Below are positions 17,618 through 24,977 of a stretch of DNA of 24,977 bases, one piece after another (the first letter of the stretch is position 1; the number at the start of each line of letters is the position of its first letter). Under the pieces are notes generated by a model. It was not told the origin of the DNA, did no database searches, and was given only the letters and a program-made list of their open reading frames with translations. The position numbers and the translations under genes are program-made. Source of the DNA: Chara braunii (lineage: Eukaryota > Streptophyta > Charophyceae > Charales > Characeae). The stretch covers positions 233,356-258,332 of the forward strand of contig BFEA01000088.1 in assembly GCA_003427395.1 (NCBI GenBank), given 5' to 3'.

Positions 17618-17780
17618 ATAACCGCGCCCACAGAATATATGAGTGAAGAAGATACTAGCGAGATTTTCTAGGTGGCACAAAGTCGAGCGTAGAACACTCC
17701 CCGCACCACTCAAGGATTGGGTGACACTGTGTCACTATTCCTATTCTTGAAGATCAGCCACTCTTTAAGAAGTAAACGAC
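17618..17780 (-). repeat. direct repeat flanking the 753-bp element, copy 1
   Basis: It shares GCGTAGAACACTCCCCGCAC and CACTCAAGG.TTGGGTGAC with 18697-18850. The minus-strand frames of both copies begin MSGAGSVLR and stay similar for about 35 residues (HIFCGRGYPLLP versus HTYGKGYQPV), so the repeat extends beyond the identical core. A weaker third relative lies at 19811-19880. Confidence 0.75.
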
Positions 17781-17958
17781 ACTGTAACTCCAAACGTGAT
17801 TATGGTTGGAAATTATTTTACTCGTCACGCCCGGGAAACGTTCCCACCGCCACTAGTGGGTCTCCCACTCCTGCTAATGGCGCCGTCACCCATAGGGCTT
17901 CAGGGCTTTACAGACCCAGCAGAGATCTCATCCCTTCATCATATTAGTTTCCCAAATA

Positions 17959-18711
17959 CTACGGTAGGCAGGGTAACCGATGTTCAGGACGGGCCGACGG
18001 CCGAACCCGAACGCCCGAACGTATGGGACCCCTTGGGGATACGTTCGGTCGTTCGGGCCGAACGCGGACCAAAAAAAAACAAAAATCAGAAAAATCTGAA
18101 AACAAGATATGTTATGAAAAAAATTAAATTAAACAATATTTGCCTGAGCATTACATCCAAATTCCTTACCAAATTTAAAATAAAAATAAAATATGAAAAA
18201 CAAATACTAATAATAAAAATAAAAAAAATAAAAAAGAATTAAATTTAGCGAGTGAGCGAGCATGTTTTCGACACCGCCATCTTTCGCGATTTTTTTTTTT
18301 TTTTTGGCGTAGCTAAATGCCTTGAATATTTACAGATGTGTACTTCACATAATGCAAAACCCACTAAAAAAGTTTCAAAACATAATAAAATTGTTTAGAC
18401 CCTGAACTAAAGTGAAAACAAAAAGGAAAAAGTGAAAAAAAACGTGGGCGAGCACGTTTTGAGACCGCCATCTTTGGAGATTCTTAATTCTTATTTGGCT
18501 AAGCCAAATGACTTATAGGCATGTACCCCATGTCATAGAGAACTCACAAAACAACATTAAAAAAAAAAAAGTTATTTTTAGGCCCCGAAATCATTTTTGG
18601 CCGGGGCCGAATGCCGTCAAGTTCGGACCCCATACGGGACCCCGAACGCCCGTACGTACGGAGGTCTGCCCGGGGACCTCCGTTCGTACGGGCTGGTAAC
18701 CCTTACCGTAG
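17959..18711. mobile_element. fold-back / TIR element, about 753 bp
   Basis: CTACGGTAGGCAGGGTAACC (from 17959) and the reverse complement of GGTAACCCTTACCGTAG (18695-18711) form imperfect terminal inverted repeats. Next to them are GC-rich hairpins: 18016-18047 (CGAACGTAT/ATACGTTCG with a CCCC/GGGG inner stem) and 18649-18692 (18-bp arms with one mismatch, 8-base loop). The middle is AT-rich. If the ends are CAGGGTAACC/GGTAACCCTT, the flanking 8-mers ACGGTAGG and ACCGTAGG would be a near-perfect hAT-type duplication. They also read as part of the TIR, so the superfamily is open. No transposase is seen. Confidence 0.55.
18254..18600. repeat. tandem repeat, period about 192, inside the fold-back element
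   Basis: GCGAGCATGTTTT...CACCGCCATCTTT at 18256 is repeated as GCGAGCACGTTTT...GACCGCCATCTTT at 18448. Each is followed by a T-rich run, GGC.(A)GC.AAATG, and an A-rich part ending AGRCCC.GAA. The copies are diverged and contain poly(A)/poly(T) runs. Confidence 0.7.
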
Positions 18712-18860
18712 GTATGTAAGTGGTAAAAATATACGCAGCAGTTCCCAGAATGACCATAGGTCAAGCGTAGAACACTCCCCGCACCACTCAAGGCTTGGGT
18801 GACCCTGCATCACTGTTTCCTGCGCTTGAAGAACAACCACTTTATCCTGGTAGGCAAAGT
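18697..18860 (-). repeat. direct repeat flanking the 753-bp element, copy 2
   Basis: Partner of 17618-17780: identical over the GCGTAGAACACTCCCCGCAC core and similar on both sides, including CTTGAAGA.CA.CCACT. The minus-strand frame from 19072 ends here (76 codons, with a hydrophobic stretch LGSLLLLAILSVLVELF). That frame is membrane-like but unsupported, and I do not call it a gene. Confidence 0.7.
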
Positions 18861-20035
18861 GTCAAAACCTTCCTAATATCAGCTAAACGCTCTCCATAGT
18901 TGCCTATCTGCATACTTGGCTCTTTCTCAACCAAATTGCCGCTAACAAGTCTGTCGATGCGCCTAACCGAAAATAATTCTACTAACACTGAGAGAATCGC
19001 CAACAGCAGAAGCGATCCCAAGATTCTACTACGTAGACAACACTCGAAAGAAGAAGTAAAGTACCCCATCAAAGTTCCAAAAATCTACAAGATGTGAGAC
19101 TATAGAAACAATTACTATGCACAACCAAAAACCCTAACCCGCGTTGCTAGTAGAGCAAGAAGGTCCAGGTACCAGGAACCACAAAACCTAACCAGCACTT
19201 AAAAACATCGAGAACCTGTGAGTAGACACATACCTCTAGAAAATTGTAACATCAAGCACAAATCCCAAGTCCTAGCCTCATCGCAAAACGACTGTCCACA
19301 ACCATCAATCACGCGAGGGATATGCGTTGTGCAGATGTTACCAACATATATCTCAATCATTCATACGAACTCAATACCGACGGACCAAAACCTTCAAACT
19401 ACATTGTGAACCAGGAAAGGGGAAACTAAGCAGCACGTAGAGGACAAAAGGAACAACCAAACTAAGTAAAAAACAGGGCATGAAGTAAATGAACATCAGA
19501 CTGCCTTGCGACGAAGATAGGACCAATGAGACTTGTTGTAGCCCTTGGGCTCGCCGGAGCGCTGCCACCACAGCCGCACACTCTCCCACTGCATCCACGT
19601 GCGCTGCTCCGCCTTCCATGCTTTTCCTAGTAATCGAGGCAGTCAGGATGGCGTGTCATGAAGTGCAGCGCACAGCCTTTGGATGGTGAAAAGGAGCCCC
19701 CCCCCTTTTCATCAGAAGGCTTGAGGAGAGGATGGCTCCTCTGGTATCGAGATCCTGTTAGGTATAAAGGTTGGTATGGAGCTCAGGTACGGAGCTGCTA
19801 GGATGCCATGGCGTAAGAGTGCAAGGCACTCCCTACCCACTCAAGGGCTAGGCTACGCCAGGGCCCTGTCGTCATAGCTCTCACACAGCTATGGTGCCTG
19901 GCAGGGTAGACACCACGTGAAAGGGATCCGCATCCACATACCTCGACGTTGCATCCCACACAGTCGTCACCGACGGCCGGGCGCCGCCACCGCCGTTATC
20001 GCAGCTTCGTTAGCGCATATTTTCGTGTGGCCTCC
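18861..20035. other. unassigned region with one divergent repeat
   Basis: No gene is supported. At 19811-19880, GCACTCCCTACCCACTCAAG and the following GGGCTAGGCTACGCC are a degenerate relative of the 17618/18697 repeat. The frame at 19489-19689 and its antisense are compositionally skewed, without a motif. Confidence 0.35.
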
Positions 20036-20175
20036 TTTTTTTTTTTTTTTTTTTTTTTGGAAAAGTGGAAAATTTGATTTAAAAAATGCATAGGAGAGGT
20101 CAGGGACCTCACAATTCAACCCGGCAATGGAACTGGGGCCATTACCCAGATAGGCTGGTGCTGAAAACCGGGTTC
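20036..20175 (-). mobile_element. isolated LINE-like 3' tail with poly(A)
   Basis: 23 T residues (20036-20058) mark a minus-strand poly(A). Reading toward it on the minus strand are GAACCCGGTTTTCAGCACC, AGCCTATCTGGGTAATGGCC and CCGGGTTGAATTGTGAGGTC. This aligns with the tail at 17085-17240 and, at its beginning, with the LINE 3' UTR near 2110. Confidence 0.6.
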
Positions 20176-20510
20176 AACATCCATTAAAAAAACCAATTTT
20201 GTCACAAAGCCTACTTCTTTGCTGAAAACCGGGTCCAGCTTCCCATTCCTATGTATCTCATAAAAACTTTCCAAAAGGGAAAACAATAAGAGATCTCATC
20301 TTTGCAGCTTAGAGAAAAAGGTCCAAAAACTTTGGCTTGTGATGAAAACCGGGTTCAGCGTCCCTTAAAAGAACCAAGATTGTCACAAAGCCTACTAGGT
20401 CACACGCGTTGCTGGAAAACAAAACCAGCGTCTCATTCCTATGAAACTCCTAGAGGCTTTCCAAAAAAAAAAAAAGGGGAAAATCTCATCATTGAAGCAC
20501 AAAATACCTT
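20160..20510. repeat. 181-bp tandem duplication carrying the tail motif
   Basis: TGAAAACCGGGTTCA at 20162 recurs at 20343. Both are followed by TTGTCACAAAGCCTACT and, about 60-70 bases after the first motif, by a second CTGRAAAC motif (20222 and 20412), then CATTCCTATG, CTTTCCAAAA and ATCTCATC.TTG. This gives two units of about 181 bp, each with two copies of the tail motif. The motif is thus amplified locally. Confidence 0.8.
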
Positions 20511-20837
20511 CAAGAAGATTATCTTTCGTTGTCTACTAAAATCCTTGACCCCAAAAGTCTTTCAACCTATACTGTTTGGGCACCTAAGACGGACCCCAGG
20601 CGCGGCCTAATCGGTGGACTGCAACAGAGGCCAAATTTCGGGTAAGCAAAGCCTTTATTTCCAAATTCAGTTACTCAAGATAGTAGCCAAGGTGAGATGA
20701 ACAGTTTACCGTGATCCGGTATTGCTGCAAAGAACTCGTGTTTCACCTAGGTATTACTAAACCATAGGGGACCTTGTCGTCTGCAATCTGCCATAATGGC
20801 TAAGCGAATCTCCCTTTGCACATTTTGAGGGAGATTC
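20511..20837. other. unassigned sequence
   Basis: No gene or element was recognised. Confidence 0.4.
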
Positions 20838-20960
20838 ATTCTCATTTTGCACATTTCGAGAGTGGTGTGGCGATGCCCTCACTGCCCCTCAGTATCATGC
20901 GAAGCTACCGCTTTACTGATAACAAAAACCGGTAGCCTCACCAGCTGCCAACTTCCAGTC
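20838..20960 (+). repeat. dispersed repeat, copy 3
   Basis: TTTTGCACATTTCGAGAGTG, then GTGTGGCGATGCCC and ATCATGCGAAGC, match the first block of the copy at 374-485. A weak CTTGATACAGC relative of the second block follows near 20960. Confidence 0.6.
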
Positions 20961-21127
20961 TTGATACAGCTATAGTGACTGGGGGTCATGTCCCACTTGT
21001 CGAGGTCCAGTGCTGGTTTCGAGTATACAAGGCTCATTGCAATTTGATTTATAAATCTTGTGGCCGGAGTATGACCACATTGAAAAATACACGAAAGATG
21101 AACTAAGCCCCCGGGATTAGCCTTAGG

Positions 21128-21531
21128 GCATACTCACACTGGGACCTATAATCCTAAATTCCCCCCCCAAAAAGTAGAGGAGCGGTCACACAGATTTGCC
21201 AAAGTCCTAAATGTACATTCTTATGCCCATTTATCAACGGTGGCGGGACAAGGGAATTTGGGGTCACCTCTGGAGGTGACCGCAAATGCCTGATTTATTT
21301 TTTTGCATTTTTTTTCAGAATTGGTGATAATCCGTTCATGAAAGCTCTTGCACAATTTGTGGATGGTGTCGTGTGACCAGCAAAGAACCAAATCGCCATT
21401 GCTCCAGACGGCCAGGGCCTCGTCCCATCTGAAAAGGTACAGCAGTGCGACCGGAACCATGTCAAAAACCTCAAATCGGCCCTTCCCAAATTCGCATATT
21501 TTGCGGATTTGGGGTCGCAGTGTGAGTATGC
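21128..21531. mobile_element. 404-bp MITE with 14-bp perfect TIR core
   Basis: GCATACTCACACTG (21128-21141) and CAGTGTGAGTATGC (21518-21531) are perfect inverted ends. Similarity continues inward to about 27 bp (GACC..A.AATCC). A perfect 9-bp-arm palindrome (GGTCACCTC/GAGGTGACC) lies at 21262-21281 and a hairpin CCCAAATTCGC/GCGGATTTGGG at 21485-21513. The interior minus-strand frame (21667-21221) crosses the right end of the element and shows no transposase motif. No clear target-site duplication was found, so the superfamily is undetermined. Confidence 0.75.
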
Positions 21532-21555
21532 GCAGAGCTATATCCCTGCGACACG

Positions 21556-22540
21556 TGTTTTTTTTTTCGTTTTTCCTTTTTTTCTGAGATGTGTTTTTCA
21601 TACAACGTAGTAGTTCGATCTGTAAGAGTGATCCATTCGACGCAGATCTTACAGGGCCTTTCATCAACTTTTTGGTTCATTTCCCCTTTTCATATCTTCC
21701 AAATGAAATGGACCGCCCTCCCATTGAACATGCATAAAAAGAAAAAAGAAGACGCATCCGAGGGTTTTTTTTTTTTTTTTTTTCTTCAACAAAGCTTAAT
21801 TCTTCTCTCAATTCTACCTTTCACTATCTACCTACCACTACTCCTAAGCCGACACAGGGGACCATTGGAAGTATGGGTAGAACAAAAAAAAGAAAAATGT
21901 AATAACCGGTAAACAAATTTGCTGGAGTGGAACCTAAAGTTGTCAGGCGGTGAATCACTTTCATGAACTCTAAATACCGTCCAAACAAATGATAAAATAT
22001 TGATCTTCAATCTTTATATTCCGATTGGAATGAAGAAAGTCGCATCGTGGTAGCGCCTTGTGGGTGGAAAAGCAACGATGAAACCCTCCTGAAGCGACCG
22101 GCCTCGCTGAGCTACCTCTCACAATCAAACCACCCGTACCTTTCCCCGCTTGAAATCTAGGACGCACCGGGTAATGTGGTAGCCAAGCAGGAAAGGGAGG
22201 CCATTGATAAATTGAATCGGCAACCCGTTTTTCATTTTGGGTCTCCGCCACTGCCCGCGGTTGACAAATGGGAAACACACTGGTGGTTTATGGGGATGTG
22301 TGTCGACCCCCGGCCGAATCGACGGTGATCAGGGAGTATGGTTGGGCCACCAATGGTGGGGGCCGACTAACGGGAAGACTGAGCATTTTGCCATTAGTTG
22401 TGCCTCCTATTTAATTCCCCCAAACCCCTGCCGGGTAGTCGTAGTGTCCATTGCCAACACTCTCCCACACACCACAAACAACCCACTCACGCTCACACTC
22501 ATACCCATGTTGGTCATAGTTTTCACTAGTGGTCATGGAT
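21556..22540. other. unassigned region with poly(T)
   Basis: A run of 19 T residues at 21765-21783 could be another minus-strand retroposon tail, but the sequence beyond it does not match the tails at 17085 or 20036. The minus-strand frame 22278-21970 (102 codons) starts at GTG and has no recognisable motif. Confidence 0.35.
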
Positions 22541-22542
22541 CC

Positions 22543-22594
22543 CACTAATAGAATGCCAACTGACTGTGATAGTCCGCTTGGCATTCTATTCGTG
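22543..22594. repeat. near-perfect 17-bp-arm hairpin
   Basis: CACTAATAGAATGCCAA (22543-22559) pairs with TTGGCATTCTATTCGTG (22578-22594) with a single mismatch. Inside the 18-base loop GACT and AGTC can pair as well. The foldback is 52 nt in total. It could be a minimal fold-back element remnant or a transcribed hairpin; nothing nearby decides. Confidence 0.8.
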
Positions 22595-23980
22595 TGAAGA
22601 TGGTAGGGGCGGAGAATATCTCAAGGAAAAAACTGGTAGTGCTCCACAGTCCCACTTTGGTGGACAGTTCCCTACGATATAAGCGCATGGAGGATTTCAG
22701 GCCTAAAAGAGTCGGATTATACTACGTTTCGGCCTTTCAACAGCCCCCCGTTTTCGAGGAAGATATCGCGGGGCACTCCTTTTGACGTGGCTGCCAGAGG
22801 AAGCAATGCCTTGGTGTGGGCACTACGAGCATACCGATCGGCGGGGACCAGCAGGCATCGTGTAACTTGACAATGTCGAGGGGAGAAGTTGACCTTGGTG
22901 CGGGGGGACACCATCACTGCATGGTGGAAGGTCTGGTTGGGACCCGGCGCTGTGCCCCCGGGGGCGGCTCTTGCTCAACAAGGTGAAGGAGATCCGAGCA
23001 TCGGAGAAGCGAGTGAGGACGAAAAAGCAGCGAAAACAGGAGACAAAGAACTATAGCCACTACTGAGGGGGGATGCACATGGGACATCACAGGCAAGGAG
23101 ACGATTGACATGAGTGGCATGAGAGGAAGTGGTGAAAAAACCTAGAAAAGGGAGACATGGGGGGCACGAAACCGCTCAGCAATGAGCGTCGGAAGGAGAG
23201 AGGCGATTGATTAGTAGGGAGAGAGTGAAGCAAACCCTTATGCTGAAGCAAAGGGAGGGGGAGAGAGGGAAGGAACATGGAGGAGTGGACTAAGGGAGAT
23301 TGGGAAAACCGAAGGTGCAGAATGGGAGAGGAAATAAGAAAAATGAAATAGGAAAGGAGATTGAGAGAGAAGAGAACACATACAAAAAAAAAAACAAAAA
23401 CAGATAAGGAAACGACTCTTTCCAGAGGACCATGATGAGGCAGAGTGAGTGACACAAGAGGACAAGTAGACAGGATAGTGATAGAGTGTGAAAGCGAGCA
23501 AGAAACTATGAAGAGCGGGATGACAATCGTGAATTTTTTGTCACTGTGGAGTGGGCGACTTCCACAAACTTTAAGTTAACGACATAAGTAATTGCCTTCT
23601 AAGTTGAATCTCTTTCTTCCGACAAACCTCATGGAAGTGACAAGTATCACTAACATAACCAGAATTAATTGCACTACTAATTACTCCCCCTTTTGTATAG
23701 ATTACTACTGTGTAGAACACAACATAAAAATCCAAAAAACAAGCATAGACACAATGACAGACACCACCAACTTGAAAGTGGACTGCCGCCAAGTCGTAGT
23801 GTCCGTTGTAAGGTCAAACCCGGGTAGACTTTCGAGCCTTAGTCGACTCCACTGCGGGTCCCAGTTGGCTCGGCCCGCCCACACTTATGCTCAGGGCGCG
23901 GGCCGTTCGTCCCAGGGTTACCCCCACCTAGTGCTTTGAGATGCATGGGGGTGGGCCATCCCGCGAGAGAGCTTTGACAT
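22595..23980. other. unassigned, partly purine-rich region
   Basis: No gene is supported. The minus-strand frames at 23087-23501 are translations of a purine-rich tract (Leu/Ser/Phe-rich). The frame at 22594-22785 (63 codons, alternative start) has no motif. Confidence 0.4.
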
Positions 23981-23981
23981 T

Positions 23982-24060
23982 GGGGATGTAGCTCAACCCC
24001 CACGCCCGGTGGTAGTCTCGCTTGGTCATTCCGCAACCCTGATTGTTTTTCGATTCTTGG
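23982..24060 (+). pseudogene. degenerate tRNA-Ala-like sequence
   Basis: GGGGATGTAGCTCA (23982-23995) is identical to the first 14 bases of plant tRNA-Ala genes, covering the 5' acceptor strand and the start of the D arm. After 12 extra bases, GGTGGTAG (24008-24015) and CTCGCTT (24017-24023) follow in the order found in the D loop and anticodon stem of tRNA-Ala. TTCGATTC at 24049-24056 stands where the T loop (B box) would be. The anticodon stem, T stem and 3' acceptor strand do not pair, so it is not a functional tRNA. It may be a tRNA pseudogene or the head of a tRNA-derived SINE. Confidence 0.45.
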
Positions 24061-24977
24061 TTGTGTTCGGAGACAATTGCTCTTTTCAAAACGCAGGTAG
24101 TCCAAGGGTTCCTTGAAGGTCTCTCTTCTCTTGTGCGCAGGCTCAACGTCATCCTTAGGCCGCGCACCATTTCCCTAAGCATTGTGTTCCTACCGCGGCA
24201 TCGGGGTGCGGCGGTGTCGTCCTCCCCCCTCGCCTCTACTCACCCATCGGATCTCATACATCTCCTCCAACCCTATTGACACAGACCCCTTAGATCTTCG
24301 GGGCCTTTACATGCATGCCCACCCAACCTCACATTTCCCTTGGCAAGATGTCACTCCATTTTTTTTCATTTGCACTCCAAGTCTCAAACGCAAAGATCAT
24401 TTCCATGGGTTGGCTTTATGCTAAGGGTCCCGTAGCCCCTTTTCCCCTCTTCCCTTTTCTTTTTGATGCCCGGTTCCTCCCGGCCCTATCCCGCTCAAGA
24501 CATCCTTAGCCTTCACTTACCTGCACAACCCCACACAAAGCAAGGATCCATACAGTCCCCTGTTGGGGTTCAACACATAGCCCTTCCCACATGCCTATCT
24601 TTTCAAGCTTTTTGGCTGCTCTTTGTTCCCTTTCTTTGCTCAATCAGCCCATCCTCTTCTCATAGTCATGCATTCGGGGAAATGGTTGAGTCAAACTGAC
24701 CTCACTTTCAACTTGTATTTTATTTCGGATTCCGCCTCTTTCCCACTCTTTTCAAACGTCCTTTCTTTTGCCTTCTTGGTGGCACAAGGGACCGGTTATC
24801 CTCCCCTTGCCCTCTTTCTCCACCAAGTGAGGTCTGATCTCCCTTTACTGTTCGCACCCTGGCATTGTAACAGGTAAGGGGAGAAGGTTAGTCATATGCC
24901 AAGTGAGGGGAAGGGAGAGAGGGGGCAAGGCGGAGGGAGAGAGTAAGAGAGAAAGAGTGGGGGGGGGGGGGAGAGAG
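24061..24977. other. unassigned pyrimidine-rich then purine-rich end
   Basis: CT-rich sequence to about 24870, then AG-rich sequence ending in a G run and GAGAGAG. No supported gene. The acceptor-like TTCTCTTGTGCGCAG at about 24126-24140 has no partner that gives a convincing exon. Confidence 0.4.

Noticed and set aside
18842-19072. 76-codon minus-strand frame with a hydrophobic stretch
   Set aside because: It ends inside a dispersed repeat, lacks a recognisable family, and has no splice or promoter support.
21221-21667. 148-codon minus-strand frame as a MITE transposase
   Set aside because: It crosses the right end of the element and includes poly-Lys from a T run. No transposase catalytic motif is visible.

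Overview
The window looks like non-genic or gene-poor nuclear DNA from a plant-type eukaryote. I infer a streptophyte, possibly a charophyte-like alga, but the species cannot be fixed from sequence alone. The evidence is degenerate LINE reverse transcriptases with poly(A) tails, small TIR transposons, an interstitial run of the plant telomere unit (CCCTAAA), large microsatellites ((TTA)n, (GAA)n, (GA)n, (GT)n), GT-AG splice-like signals, an N gap inside a satellite, and no bacterial gene or operon structure. No intact, recognisable protein-coding gene is present. Most open frames are chance reading through low-complexity DNA.

Layout. 1-545: a 79-bp tandem duplication and one copy of a dispersed A-tailed repeat. 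553-1473: a 921-bp non-autonomous DNA transposon with 25-bp perfect TIRs and an ATA/ATA flank. 1974-4500: the 3' part of a LINE on the minus strand, with poly(A), 3' UTR and the C-terminal part of ORF2 in one frame broken only by four in-frame stops. 4501-5830: unassigned DNA with palindromes and tRNA-like promoter boxes. 5830-12830: a microsatellite-rich segment. Its minus strand carries a series of good 5' splice sites and short exon-like open stretches with compatible phases. Several of these exon-like blocks are copies of one module of about 320 bp that ends in a (TTA)n tract. 13141-14295: a telomere-like run, a small ORF, and a satellite with a period of about 162 bp that contains the N gap. 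14296-15850: unassigned. 15866-16860: a second, more decayed minus-strand LINE fragment covering the reverse transcriptase core. 16913-20510: nested A/T-tailed repeats, a 753-bp fold-back element, LINE-like 3' tails and a 181-bp tandem duplication. 21128-21531: a 404-bp MITE. 22543-22594: a near-perfect hairpin. 23982-24060: a degenerate tRNA-Ala-like sequence. The rest is unannotated AG- or CT-rich DNA.

The two points most worth a second look are the array of exon-like modules on the minus strand between about 8.0 and 11.7 kb (a possible multi-exon gene grown by duplication of exon plus microsatellite intron), and the shared 3' tail that links the LINE at 2 kb with the isolated poly(A) tails at 17.1 and 20.1 kb.
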